A stretch of DNA of 41,992 bases, taken from assembly GCF_000373365.1 (NCBI RefSeq), contig NZ_KB891219.1, positions 1 to 41,992 on the forward strand, read 5' to 3'. Shown in pieces: positions 22,305 to 31,033 of the stretch (the first letter of the stretch is position 1; each line of letters opens with the position of its first letter). The notes beneath the pieces were generated by a model. The model was not told the origin of the DNA. It searched no databases and was given only the letters and a program-made list of their open reading frames with translations. The position numbers were made by a program, and so were the translations under genes. The DNA comes from Parafrankia discariae. GTDB taxonomy: Bacteria; Actinomycetota; Actinomycetes; Frankiales; Frankiaceae.

Positions 22305-24309
22305 ATCGACCGTCACCCGGATGGGTGACCGGATCTCCTCCGCCGCGACCGCCATCGGCGCAGGCGTCGGCGCCGGCCTGGCCGCCGGCATCACACAGAG
22401 CCTGGAAACCGAGGCCGCCGGGGACAAGCTCGCCGCCCAGCTCGGCGCGAGCGGGGACCGCGCCGCCGAGCTCGGCAGGGTCCAGGGCGACGTGTACGCC
22501 GACGGGTGGGGGGACTCCCTCGACACGGTCGGCCTCGCGATTAAGGGCGTGCAACAGAACATTGGCGATCTCGGTGAGGGGGCCGAGGGTGGGCTGGAAG
22601 GCATCGCGTCCAAGGCCCTGATGGTCTCCGAAACCTTCGATCAGGACCTGGGCGTGACCACCGCCGCGGTCGGGAACCTGCTGCGCAACGGCCTGGCTTC
22701 CGACGCTGATGAGGCATTCGACATCGTCGTCGCCGGCCTGCAGGGCTCCGGTGACAAGGCCGGCGACCTGTTGGAGACCTTCAACGAATACGCGCCCCTG
22801 TTCGCCCGGGTAGGCGTCGACGGCCAGACCATGACCGGTCTTATTTCGCAGGGCCTGAAGGGCGGTGCCCGTGACGCCGATCAGGTCGCCGACGCGATCG
22901 GTATTTTCGGTGAGACCGCGCTCAAGGGCGGCAGCTCGGTCGAGGCCGCCTTCCAAAGTATCGGCCTGAACGCGGCCGACATGTCCAGGATGATCGGTCA
23001 AGGTGGGCCTGCCGCGCAGCAGGCATTGCAGATGACCATGGATGCGCTGCGTGGCACCTCGAACGAGCAGACGAAACTGAACGCTGCGGCTGCCTTGTTC
23101 GGTGATCCAGCTAACACGCTTGGTGCCGCTTTATATGCGCTTGACCCGGCGACTGCCGCGGCGTCGGCCGGCATGGATAACATCGCCGGCCGCACGGACG
23201 CTGCCATGACCACGATTGCCGAGAACCCGGCCAGGGCGCTGGAGACCTTCAAACGTTCCGCCATGCAGAAGCTCGGCGAGATATCCGGAACATTCGTGCA
23301 GTTCGGAATGCAAAACCGAGGATTTGTTCAGCCGCTCATTATTGTCCTCGGTGTGCTGGCCGGGGCGATTCTCGCGGTGCGGGTCGGCACAACCGCCTGG
23401 ACGGCCGCGCAGACCGCCTGGCGGGTCGCCACGGCTATCGGGACTGCCGCGCAGTGGGCTTTTAACGCGGCGATGTCCGCCAATCCCGTTTCTTTGATCA
23501 TAATAGCCGTTGTCGCTTTGACGGCCGGGATTGTCGCCTTGTACATGAAATCCGAAACGGCGCGCGAGATAATCAACGGCGCCTTTTCGGGTATTTGGAC
23601 CGCGATACAGTTTGTCTATAACTGGGTGCGGGATAACTGGCCGCTTTTGCTTCAGATTTTGACCGGGCCCGTTGGAATTGCGGTTGGGCAGATAGTAAAA
23701 CACTGGGATTCTATTCGAAATGGGGCGTCCGCTGCTCTCGGCTGGGTGCGGGATAACTGGCCGCTTGTGCTGAGCATTTTGACCGGGCCGATAGGTGCGG
23801 CGGTGATCCAGATCGTCACGCACTGGACCGAGATCAAAAACGCGGGCATCGGGGTGCTGAACTGGTTCAAAGATCTGCCGGGAAACCTGGGCTCCGCCCT
23901 GTCTCCCGTCGGACAGATCATTTATGCACCGTTCAAATCGGCGTTCAACGCGGTGGCCTCGGCCTGGAACAACAGCGTCGGCAAGGTCGGGTTCAGTGTG
24001 CCCGGCTGGGTGCCGAAGCTCGGCGGGAAAAGCTGGAGCATCCCTGACATTCCGCTACTCGCCGCCGGCGGCATCATCGGCCGCGGCGGCCCCGCGGTGG
24101 TCGGCGACGCCGGCCCCGAGCTGCTCGACCTGCCCCGCGGTGCCCGGGTCACCCCGCTCCCGCGCGGCGTCACCTCCGGTGGCGGTGGTGGTCAGGGCCG
24201 GGTGGTCCTCGACGTGACCGGCGCTGACGAGGAGTTCAAGCGGCTGGTCCGTCGCATGGTGAAGATCGACGGCCGCGGGTCCGTGCAGACCGCGTTCGGG
24301 GCCGGCTGA
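22207..24309 (+). CDS. Tape measure protein (700 aa)
   Basis: This long helical protein sets tail length and reaches into the tube. Residues 1-340 are alternately Ala/Gly-rich helices (TRMGDRISSAATAIGAGVGA; GDKLAAQLGASGDRAAELGR). Hydrophobic segments follow at about 376-395, 410-435 and 447-470 (VSLIIIAVVALTAGIVALY), then two tandem copies of a WVRDNWPL unit near 486 and 518. The C-terminus (GRGGPAVVGDAGPELLDLPR) is family-typical. The middle is markedly AT-richer than its flanks. Confidence 0.92.
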   Translation: MATTSRLATLLVRIAGDADDLDGDLEAGMARAESTVTRMGDRISSAATAIGAGVGAGLAAGITQSLETEAAGDKLAAQLGASGDRAAELGRVQGDVYADGWGDSLDTVGLAIKGVQQNIGDLGEGAEGGLEGIASKALMVSETFDQDLGVTTAAVGNLLRNGLASDADEAFDIVVAGLQGSGDKAGDLLETFNEYAPLFARVGVDGQTMTGLISQGLKGGARDADQVADAIGIFGETALKGGSSVEAAFQSIGLNAADMSRMIGQGGPAAQQALQMTMDALRGTSNEQTKLNAAAALFGDPANTLGAALYALDPATAAASAGMDNIAGRTDAAMTTIAENPARALETFKRSAMQKLGEISGTFVQFGMQNRGFVQPLIIVLGVLAGAILAVRVGTTAWTAAQTAWRVATAIGTAAQWAFNAAMSANPVSLIIIAVVALTAGIVALYMKSETAREIINGAFSGIWTAIQFVYNWVRDNWPLLLQILTGPVGIAVGQIVKHWDSIRNGASAALGWVRDNWPLVLSILTGPIGAAVIQIVTHWTEIKNAGIGVLNWFKDLPGNLGSALSPVGQIIYAPFKSAFNAVASAWNNSVGKVGFSVPGWVPKLGGKSWSIPDIPLLAAGGIIGRGGPAVVGDAGPELLDLPRGARVTPLPRGVTSGGGGGQGRVVLDVTGADEEFKRLVRRMVKIDGRGSVQTAFGAG

Positions 24310-27300
24310 TGGGACCTGAGACGCGGGCCCAGCTGCGGATCGGTTCCGCGTGGGTGGACGTGACCGACGACGTGTTCGTGCGGAACCCGGTCGTGATCCG
24401 CCACGGGCAGGCCGACGAGGCTCCGCGCGCCGATCCGTCGGCGTGCTCGTTCAGCCTGAACAACCGGGGCGGCCAGTACAGCCCGCGCAACCCGTACAGC
24501 CCGTACTACGGCGTCCTCGGCCGTAACACCCCGGTGCGGGTGCAGGTGCGCCAGGGCCCGACGCACCTGGCCCTCGACACGGGACGGATCACCACCCCAG
24601 GCGTGAGCGCCCTCAACATCGCCGGTGACCTCGACGTCCGCGTCGACTGCGCCGCGGACGGCGTCGGCCGCGATGGCTGGCTCACTCTCGCCGCCAGGTG
24701 GAACAACGCCGGCAACGAGCGCTGCTGGCTGTTCGACCTGGCGGCCGACGGCCGGCTGGTCTTCGAGTGGACCACCGACGGGACCAGCGCGACCTACCGC
24801 AGCGCCACCTCGACGGTGCCGGTGTTCGACCTGTTCCGGGACCGCCGTGTGATCGTCCGTGTCACCATCGACGTCGACCACGGCGGCGGCGGACGCACCA
24901 TCAACTTCTTCCGCGGCCAGTCGCTGAACGGCCCGTGGGACCTCATCAGCTCGGTCGTGCAGGCCGGTGTCACCAGCATCTACGCGGCCGGCACCGCCCC
25001 GGTCGACCTGGGCACGCCCAGCGCCTTCGCTCAGGGGGGCACGTGCCGGGTCTACGGCGCGCAGATCCGCAACGGGATCGGCGGCACCCTGGTCGCGGCT
25101 CCCGATCTGACTGTGCAGACCCCGGGCGCCACCTCGTTCACTGACTCCGCTGGCCGGGTCTGGACGGTGCAGGGCGACGCGGAGGTGACCGACTACCGGA
25201 CCCGGTTCGCCGGCGAGGTCGCGGCCTGGCCGACCGAATGGGACCTGTCCGGCCGCGACGTGCAGGTCTCCCTCCAGGCGGCCGGGGTGACCCGCCGCCT
25301 GGGCCAGGGCGCCAGCCCGCTGCAGTCCACGCTGCGGCGCCGGCTGATGAGCGGCACCCCGGCACTGCCTGTCGCCTACTGGCCGTGCGAGGACGGCGCA
25401 TCCGCCACCTACGCCGCCTCACCCCTGCCCCGCGTCGCCCCGCTGGTGCCGTCGGGATGGACGTTCGCGTCCGGGGAGGCCAGCGCTGGATCCGAGCCCC
25501 TGCCCGCGATCGGCTACCCCGCGGCCGCGACCGGCCTGGTGCCCAGCTACCGGCAGACAGGCGAATGGCGCGTCGAGGTTGTCTACCGCGTCGACGAGCT
25601 GCCTGTCGGCACGTACACGACGCTGATGGATGTCCGGGCCACGGGCACCGTGGTCCACCATCGAATCCTCACCTACGGCCCGGGCCTGTTCGTGCGGTTC
25701 GAGGGGTACAACGCCGCCGGCGGCCTGGTCTACGGCGTCGGCTACGACGGCAGCGCCAACGTCGCAGGACTCGTCGGCTCCTGGGCGCGGATCGCGCTGC
25801 TCGGCCGCCAGAACGGCGGCAACGTCGAAATCTCGCCCCTGTTCTTGAGTATCGGTGGGGCGTTCAGCTCCTTCCCGATCACGCCGTACGCAGGCACCCT
25901 CGGCGTGGTCACGGCCTGGCAGTGCACCCCGGGTGAGGGATACCAGGGCCTGCAGCTCGGCCACATCAGCGTGTGGAACGACGCCGACGTCGACCTGTAC
26001 GCCTCCGCCGACCATGGGTACACCGGCGAGACCGCCGCCGCGCGGATCATCCGCGTCGGCGCCGAAGAAGCGGTACCCGTCGTGGTGGGTGGCGCGCAGG
26101 ACACGGCGGACGCGATGGGACCACAGCCCATCGCGACATTTTTGGACGTCCTCGCCGAGACCGGCGAGGTCGACGGCGGCCTGCTCCACGACCGGCGGCA
26201 CACCCTCGGCCTGCGGCTACGCGGCCGGCGCACCGTCTACAACCAGCCCGTCGCGCTCGAGCTCGACTACGCCGCCGGCGACATCGCCCCCTACCTGCGG
26301 CCCGTCGACGACGACCAGGGCCTGGTCAACGACGTCACCGTCACCCGCAAATCCGGCGCGTCCGCGCGGGTCGCGCTCGAGGTCGGCCGGCTCTCAGTCC
26401 AGCCCCCGCCCGCCGGCGCCGGCCGGTACGACACCGGGATCACCCTCAACCTGCGGGCCGACGAGCAGACCGAGCCGCACGCCGCCTGGCGGATGGCACT
26501 GGGCACGGTGGACGAGGCCCGCTACCCCACGATCCGCGTCGACCTCCTCGCGTCCCCGCACCTCGTCGACGACGTGGTCGACCTCGACCTCCTCGACCGC
26601 GTCCAACTGATCAACCCGCCGCCGTGGATCCCCCCGGACGACGTCGAACTGATCGCCCGCGGCTACACCGAGACGATCAACGTCGATCAGTGGGACGTCG
26701 AAATCAACTGCACCCCTGGGAGCCCGTGGCTGCCCGGGGTGTGGGGGAATCCCGACTCGACCCGCGCGGACACCAGCGGCTCGGCCCTCGCCGCGGCCGC
26801 CACCCAGAACGCCACCGAACTCGTCGTCGCCACCCAGCTCGACCCGACCTACGACCGCCGGCCCTGGGCGCCTTCCGCCGGCCCGGACGCGGTCGCCGGC
26901 CAGCACCCGTTCGACGCCCGGGTCGGCGCCGAGGTCGTGCGGGTGAGCGCCGTCGACAACTGGGCCCGCGACGCGTTCGGCCGCACCGTGGCGAACAGCT
27001 GGGGAACCCCCGATGTGGGCGGCGCCTGGCAGGACACCGGCGGCGCCGCCAGCGACCGCAGTGTCGCCGCCGGCGTCGGCACCATCCTGCTCACCTCCAC
27101 CGCCGTACGACACCAGACGCTCGTCGGCGACCTCGGCGACGTCGAGATCCTCACCCGCATCGTCATCCCCCAGACCAGCACCGGCGCCGCGGTCCTCGCC
27201 GGGATCCTCGCCCGCTACGTCAGCACCACCGCGTTCTACCGAGTGCGGGTGCACGCCGAGACCACCGGCGCACTCACCCTCTCCGTCACCCGCGCCGGCA

Positions 27301-27659
27301 CCCAGCTCGCCACCGCCGACCCGGGCATCAGCTACACCCCCGGCGCCGCCGTGTGGCTGCGCATGCGCGTCGTCGGCCACACCGTCCTCGGCCGCCTCTG
27401 GCCCGACGCCGACGCCGAACCGGGCTTCTGGCAGATCAGCACGACCGTCACCACCGACATGATCGACACCGGCCGGGTCGGCCTGGTCGCCTCGTACTTT
27501 GCCGGCAACACCAACGTCAACCCGACGCTGTCGTTCGACGACTTCCGGACGATCACCGTGCAGCGGCTGACCGTCACCCGGGCCATCAACACCGTGAGCA
27601 GGGCCTGGCCCACCGGCACCGACGTCCGCCTCGCCCGGCCCATGCGCATCGCCCTCTGA
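24309..27659 (+). CDS. Large minor tail protein / distal tail hub (1116 aa)
   Basis: The start overlaps the tape measure stop by one base (TGATG). Residues 1-80 (VDVTDDVFVRNPVVIRHGQA, FSLNNRGGQYSPRNPYSPYY) are the usual opening of the first minor tail protein in actinophages. Two LamG-like carbohydrate-binding regions are suggested (about 85-255, 395-560), then a hub region (600-830) and a C-terminal beta domain (about 880-1095) of similar kind. It probably forms the tail tip that meets the host wall. No enzymatic motif is seen. Confidence 0.85.
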   Translation: MGPETRAQLRIGSAWVDVTDDVFVRNPVVIRHGQADEAPRADPSACSFSLNNRGGQYSPRNPYSPYYGVLGRNTPVRVQVRQGPTHLALDTGRITTPGVSALNIAGDLDVRVDCAADGVGRDGWLTLAARWNNAGNERCWLFDLAADGRLVFEWTTDGTSATYRSATSTVPVFDLFRDRRVIVRVTIDVDHGGGGRTINFFRGQSLNGPWDLISSVVQAGVTSIYAAGTAPVDLGTPSAFAQGGTCRVYGAQIRNGIGGTLVAAPDLTVQTPGATSFTDSAGRVWTVQGDAEVTDYRTRFAGEVAAWPTEWDLSGRDVQVSLQAAGVTRRLGQGASPLQSTLRRRLMSGTPALPVAYWPCEDGASATYAASPLPRVAPLVPSGWTFASGEASAGSEPLPAIGYPAAATGLVPSYRQTGEWRVEVVYRVDELPVGTYTTLMDVRATGTVVHHRILTYGPGLFVRFEGYNAAGGLVYGVGYDGSANVAGLVGSWARIALLGRQNGGNVEISPLFLSIGGAFSSFPITPYAGTLGVVTAWQCTPGEGYQGLQLGHISVWNDADVDLYASADHGYTGETAAARIIRVGAEEAVPVVVGGAQDTADAMGPQPIATFLDVLAETGEVDGGLLHDRRHTLGLRLRGRRTVYNQPVALELDYAAGDIAPYLRPVDDDQGLVNDVTVTRKSGASARVALEVGRLSVQPPPAGAGRYDTGITLNLRADEQTEPHAAWRMALGTVDEARYPTIRVDLLASPHLVDDVVDLDLLDRVQLINPPPWIPPDDVELIARGYTETINVDQWDVEINCTPGSPWLPGVWGNPDSTRADTSGSALAAAATQNATELVVATQLDPTYDRRPWAPSAGPDAVAGQHPFDARVGAEVVRVSAVDNWARDAFGRTVANSWGTPDVGGAWQDTGGAASDRSVAAGVGTILLTSTAVRHQTLVGDLGDVEILTRIVIPQTSTGAAVLAGILARYVSTTAFYRVRVHAETTGALTLSVTRAGTQLATADPGISYTPGAAVWLRMRVVGHTVLGRLWPDADAEPGFWQISTTVTTDMIDTGRVGLVASYFAGNTNVNPTLSFDDFRTITVQRLTVTRAINTVSRAWPTGTDVRLARPMRIAL

Positions 27660-27672
27660 CCGGGAGACCCCT

Positions 27673-28134
27673 GTGACACAGCCTGTCCCGCCGAACTTCT
27701 ACGCGGGTTCGTTCGTCGACGCCGACGACCTGCAGGGCGTCGCCGGCGGACCGAAAACCCCCTACATCCCGTCCCTCACCAACCTCAGCATCGGTAACGG
27801 GACACGGGTCGGCTGGTACCGGTGGATGAACAGCGGCGTCATCAAAGTCCTGGCGCAGATCGTCTGGGGCAGCACCACCACCGTCGCCGGCGTCATCGAA
27901 ATCGGCCTCCCATCCGGGGTCACCCTCGACGTCACCGCACCTCAGCTGGGGGTTGCGCTGGGCACGGACAGCGCCCCGTTCACGCGGTTCGCGGGCCTCA
28001 CCGTCATGTCCGCGACGACCTTCAGCCGCATGATCTTCGGCTCGACGACTTCGACCGGCGCCAACGCCACCTATCCCTGGACCTGGGGCAACGGCGACGC
28101 GCTGATCGTCTGCGGCGAATTCCACACCATCTGA
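27673..28134 (+). CDS. Minor tail / tail tip protein (153 aa)
   Basis: GTG follows GGGAGA. The sequence TQPVPPNFYAGSFVDADDLQ, then PSLTNLSIGNGTRVGWYRWM and GVIKVLAQIVWGSTTT, is a beta-rich fold typical of the last small tail protein in Streptomyces-type siphoviruses, where it follows the large hub gene. It may be a fibre-tip or receptor-contact protein. No membrane segment is visible. Confidence 0.7.
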   Translation: MTQPVPPNFYAGSFVDADDLQGVAGGPKTPYIPSLTNLSIGNGTRVGWYRWMNSGVIKVLAQIVWGSTTTVAGVIEIGLPSGVTLDVTAPQLGVALGTDSAPFTRFAGLTVMSATTFSRMIFGSTTSTGANATYPWTWGNGDALIVCGEFHTI

Positions 28135-28182
28135 CGGCCTCACGGCCGCGCCGCCCGCACGACACCAGACAGATGAGGGGAC

Positions 28183-28446
28183 ATGCGCCGATGGTCGACC
28201 ATAGCCACGGGGATCTTCGAGGCGATCTCACGCGTCGTGGGACTCCTCGGAGTCATCCACGAGCTCGCGACCGGCCTCGAGCGGCCGATCATCGTCGGCG
28301 TCTGCGCTCTCATGATGGGACTGCCCGACGCCTGGGAGATCGACCGGGCCCGGCGCGGGGCGCGCGACGACCCACCGCCGCCGCGGCCACCGTCTGGCGA
28401 GGATGGACCTGGACCCTCCTCTTCACCGCCGGCTGCCTCGGGCTGA
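28183..28446 (+). CDS. Small membrane protein, lysis region (87 aa)
   Basis: ATG follows GAGGGG. Residues 8-45 contain two short hydrophobic stretches (IFEAISRVVGLLGVIHELA; PIIVGVCALMMGLPD), so one or two membrane helices are likely. The C-terminus is proline- and charge-rich and cytoplasmic-looking. It lies at the start of the lysis cassette and could be a holin or antiholin. The ending overlaps coding of the next gene region only in shadow frames. Confidence 0.6.
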   Translation: MRRWSTIATGIFEAISRVVGLLGVIHELATGLERPIIVGVCALMMGLPDAWEIDRARRGARDDPPPPRPPSGEDGPGPSSSPPAASG

Positions 28447-28468
28447 CGGCGATCCTGGTGGTGGCCCG

Positions 28469-28774
28469 GTGATCGGCTCGGTCCGCGGCCGGATCGGCGC
28501 CGTCCTACTCGCCGCGCTGCTCGCCGTCCTCGCTGCTTGGTACGTACGCGACACCCAGCGTGCGCTTCGCCAGCTGCGCGTCGAGGTACGCGCGGACTGC
28601 GCGTTCAAACGGGACATGACCCGGCTCGCTGAGCGGCTGCCCGAGTCGGCCGGGCCGGTTACCCTGACCATCAGCTGGGACGCCTACGACGCATACATCA
28701 GGAAGGGCTGCCCGGCAGAGCTCGGGCCGCTGGCCCCGCCCCCCAAGTCGCGGCCCCCGGCCGAGCGCGGGTAG
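28469..28774 (+). CDS. Single-pass membrane protein, lysis region (101 aa)
   Basis: The GTG at 28469 is 22 bases after the previous stop and starts IGSVRGRIGAVLLAALLAVL, then AAWYVRDTQR, giving one N-terminal membrane helix (about 9-26). A soluble helical part follows with a lone cysteine pair (C46, C87). The topology resembles small spanin-like or holin-accessory proteins. No lipobox is present. The identity is not certain. Confidence 0.6.
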   Translation: MIGSVRGRIGAVLLAALLAVLAAWYVRDTQRALRQLRVEVRADCAFKRDMTRLAERLPESAGPVTLTISWDAYDAYIRKGCPAELGPLAPPPKSRPPAERG

Positions 28775-28777
28775 CCC

Positions 28778-29011
28778 ATGGCCCGCTTCTGGGACGAGGT
28801 CCGCGACGGCGAGCCGTGCCGCGAGATCGACCGGGCCACCTGGACCGACCGTCACACCAGAGCCGGCACCCCCCCTCCCCGCGGGATGGGCCCGGTCGGC
28901 CGCGTTCCCGCCGAACAGGCCGCGGACCGGCTCCGCTATGCCGCGCTCCTCATCGCCCTGGCGCTCGTCGCCGCCAGCGCCTGCATCTGGTCCCTGGGAG
29001 GCCTCCGGTGA
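28778..29011 (+). CDS. Tail-anchored small membrane protein (77 aa)
   Basis: ATG 3 bases after the previous stop. Residues 1-50 are hydrophilic and basic-acidic. The last 25 residues (LRYAALLIALALVAASACIW) form one C-terminal membrane helix. It overlaps the endolysin start by 4 bases and so is probably co-translated with it. Candidate holin partner or lysis regulator. No recognised family. Confidence 0.6.
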   Translation: MARFWDEVRDGEPCREIDRATWTDRHTRAGTPPPRGMGPVGRVPAEQAADRLRYAALLIALALVAASACIWSLGGLR

Positions 29012-29904
29012 CGAGCTACCCCACCCGCTACCCGGGCGCCCGCTGGCGCCCGATTCCGATCAACCACAGCTCCGGCGGGATGGTCCAGCCCACCCGCGGC
29101 CTGATCCCACATGTCCAGATGGGCACCAGTCCGCCATTCGGCTGGTTCAGCAACCCGGACGCGGAGGTCAGCTCGCACCTCTGGCTGTCGGTTGACGGCA
29201 TTTTCGAGCAGTACGTCGTGTTCGGCGACAAAGCCTGGGCTCAGGGCGCTGGAAATGCTTCCTGGATCAGCTGCGAGTGCGCCGGCCGGGACACCGACGA
29301 CTACACACCCATCCAGGTTCAGCGCCTCGGCGAGTTCTTCGCCTGGGGGATGCGGGAGTTCGGCTGGCGCGCCGAGGTCACCGACTCGCCGTCCGGCTAT
29401 GGCATCGGCACGCACCGGATGGGCGGCGCCGCCTGGGGCGGCCACTCCTGCCCCGGCACGATCCGCGCGAACCGCCGCGGCGACATCCTCGCCGCCGCGC
29501 TCGGCCGACCCACCACACCGACCCCGGAGGAAGACGTGCCCCTCACCGAGGCCGAAATCAACACCATCGCGGACCGGTCTGCGGCGAAGACGCTCGCCGC
29601 GCTCTGGGCGCAGATGGGCGACGTCAAGCCCACCGTCCGCCAGGGCGACGTCGGCGACGTCCTCGCGCAGACCTACAACAAGGCCGGCGACCTCCAGGCC
29701 ACGATCGCCCGGATCGAGAACTTCCTGGGCGGGCCGTTCAGCGCCTGGACCGCCACCCAGGAGACCGCCCTCCGGGAGATCCGGACCCTGCTCGCCGGCG
29801 GCACCGGCGCCGATCCCGCCGTCGCCGGCGCGCTACTCGAGCGGCTCGACAGCGTCCTGGCGGCGTTCGCCGCGCCCCGCACGTACACCGTCACCCCAAC
29901 CTGA
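29008..29904 (+). CDS. Endolysin, N-acetylmuramoyl-L-alanine amidase (298 aa)
   Basis: The GTG at 29008 has GGGAGG 6 bases before it and overlaps the previous stop. The catalytic Amidase_2/PGRP-like domain (1-165) carries PIPINHSSGG, GLIPHVQMG (His35) and WGGHSCPG (His146, Cys148), the probable zinc ligands. It cuts the bond between muramic acid and the stem peptide. The rest (175-298) is helical, with EAEINTIADRSAAKTLAALW and a possible wall-binding or oligomerisation role. No signal peptide, so a holin must release it. Confidence 0.88.
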   Translation: MTSYPTRYPGARWRPIPINHSSGGMVQPTRGLIPHVQMGTSPPFGWFSNPDAEVSSHLWLSVDGIFEQYVVFGDKAWAQGAGNASWISCECAGRDTDDYTPIQVQRLGEFFAWGMREFGWRAEVTDSPSGYGIGTHRMGGAAWGGHSCPGTIRANRRGDILAAALGRPTTPTPEEDVPLTEAEINTIADRSAAKTLAALWAQMGDVKPTVRQGDVGDVLAQTYNKAGDLQATIARIENFLGGPFSAWTATQETALREIRTLLAGGTGADPAVAGALLERLDSVLAAFAAPRTYTVTPT

Positions 29905-30662
29905 TGGGGCTACCCACCCCCTACTACCAAAACGACCAGGTCACCCTGTATCACGGCAACAGCCTGGAACTCCTCGCCGAGTACGCCGACCAGCTGACCG
30001 CCGAGGCGATCGTCACCGACCCTCCCTACGGCGAGATCAGCCTCGCCTGGGATGTATGGCCCGACGGCTGGCCCGGGCTGGCCGCCGGCGCCGCGGCATC
30101 GATGTGGTGCTTCGGCAGCATGCGGATGTTCCTCAAGCACTTCGACGACTTCCGTGGCTGGCGCCTCTCCCAGGACATCATCTGGCAGAAAGCCACCGGC
30201 ACCGGCCCGGTCGCCGACCGCTTCCGCCGGGTCCACGAGTACGCACTGCACTGGTACCGAGGGAAATGGCGGGAGATCTACAAGGACCCGCAGTGGGAAC
30301 CCAACCCGGTCTCCAAGCTCAAGGTCGGCACGGTCTCGCGTTCCGGCCCGGACAAGGCCCCGCACTTCTCCGGGATGGGCGCCTCCACCTACCTCTACGA
30401 CGGCACCCGCCTCGTCCACAGCGTTATCCCCGCGAAGAGCCTCCGGGGGAAGGCGCTACACCCGACGGAGAAGCCGCGGGAGATCCTCGCCCCGCTGATC
30501 CGCTACTCCTGCCCACCCGGGCGCGTCGTCCTCGACCCCTTCGCCGGCTCCGGCAGCACCCTCCTGGTCGCCGCCGCCCTCGGCCGCCGCGCGATCGGCA
30601 TCGAACGCGACGAGCGCTACGCCGAAATCGCCGCACGCCGCCTGTCCACCGCGTCCCGATAG
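29904..30662 (+). CDS. DNA adenine/cytosine-N4 methyltransferase, beta-type order (252 aa)
   Basis: ATG overlaps the endolysin stop. Motif IV is DPPYGE (39-44), and motif I comes late, DPFAGSGST (211-219), so the order is that of beta-class DNA methyltransferases. HPTEKP (186-191) is the usual pre-motif I loop. The N-terminus YHGNSLELL is also characteristic. No partner restriction enzyme is next to it, so it is an orphan that may protect phage DNA or regulate expression. Its location between lysin and holin is unusual. Confidence 0.88.
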   Translation: MGLPTPYYQNDQVTLYHGNSLELLAEYADQLTAEAIVTDPPYGEISLAWDVWPDGWPGLAAGAAASMWCFGSMRMFLKHFDDFRGWRLSQDIIWQKATGTGPVADRFRRVHEYALHWYRGKWREIYKDPQWEPNPVSKLKVGTVSRSGPDKAPHFSGMGASTYLYDGTRLVHSVIPAKSLRGKALHPTEKPREILAPLIRYSCPPGRVVLDPFAGSGSTLLVAAALGRRAIGIERDERYAEIAARRLSTASR

Positions 30663-30677
30663 CCCTGGAGGAACCCC

Positions 30678-30959
30678 GTGCGTAACGTCCTCACCCGCAT
30701 CGCCGCGGCCGCCCGCGACCTCGCCGAGCGCGCCACCCGCGCGGCCGGCGTCTCGTTCGGCGCCAGCCTGGCCGCTATCACCGCGGCGGCCGCCGCCGGC
30801 GACATCTCCACCGCCCGGCTTCTCCTCTCCGCTGCGGCCGGCGCGGCCGCGGGCGCCGCCGGCGACGTCATCCTCAGCGCCATCGGCGCGAACCGCGGCA
30901 TCACCGGCTCGGCCTCCCTCGACCCGACTAACCAAGGGCCGGTCAACCCGGCCCGGTAA
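30678..30959 (+). CDS. Probable holin (93 aa)
   Basis: GTG has TGGAGG 7 bases upstream. After an amphipathic, basic helix (NVLTRIAAAARDLAERATRA) come two short hydrophobic stretches (VSFGASLAAITAAAAAGD; ARLLLSAAAGAAAGAAGDVI), fitting the r1t-like actinophage holins that follow endolysins. These form membrane lesions that let the lysin reach the wall. It is the last rightward gene before a strong terminator. Confidence 0.75.
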   Translation: MRNVLTRIAAAARDLAERATRAAGVSFGASLAAITAAAAAGDISTARLLLSAAAGAAAGAAGDVILSAIGANRGITGSASLDPTNQGPVNPAR

Positions 30960-31003
30960 CCCCGACAGGCGCCGAACCAGGCGCACCATGCCGCGAACGA
31001 CAG

Positions 31004-31033
31004 CGCCGGCCACCCCACCCGGGGTGGCCGGCG
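31004..31033 (+). terminator. Strong intrinsic terminator of the prophage late operon
   Basis: CGCCGGCCACCCC (31004-31016) pairs perfectly with GGGGTGGCCGGCG (31021-31033) through a 4-base ACCC loop, followed by TTTCGTC. It lies 45 bases after the holin stop. It is also the first unit of the hairpin array. Confidence 0.8.

Noticed and set aside
25973-27676. Plus-strand open frame overlapping the minor tail gene
   Set aside because: Product is almost entirely Arg, Pro, His and Gly; it is a frame shadow of the 1116-residue tail protein.
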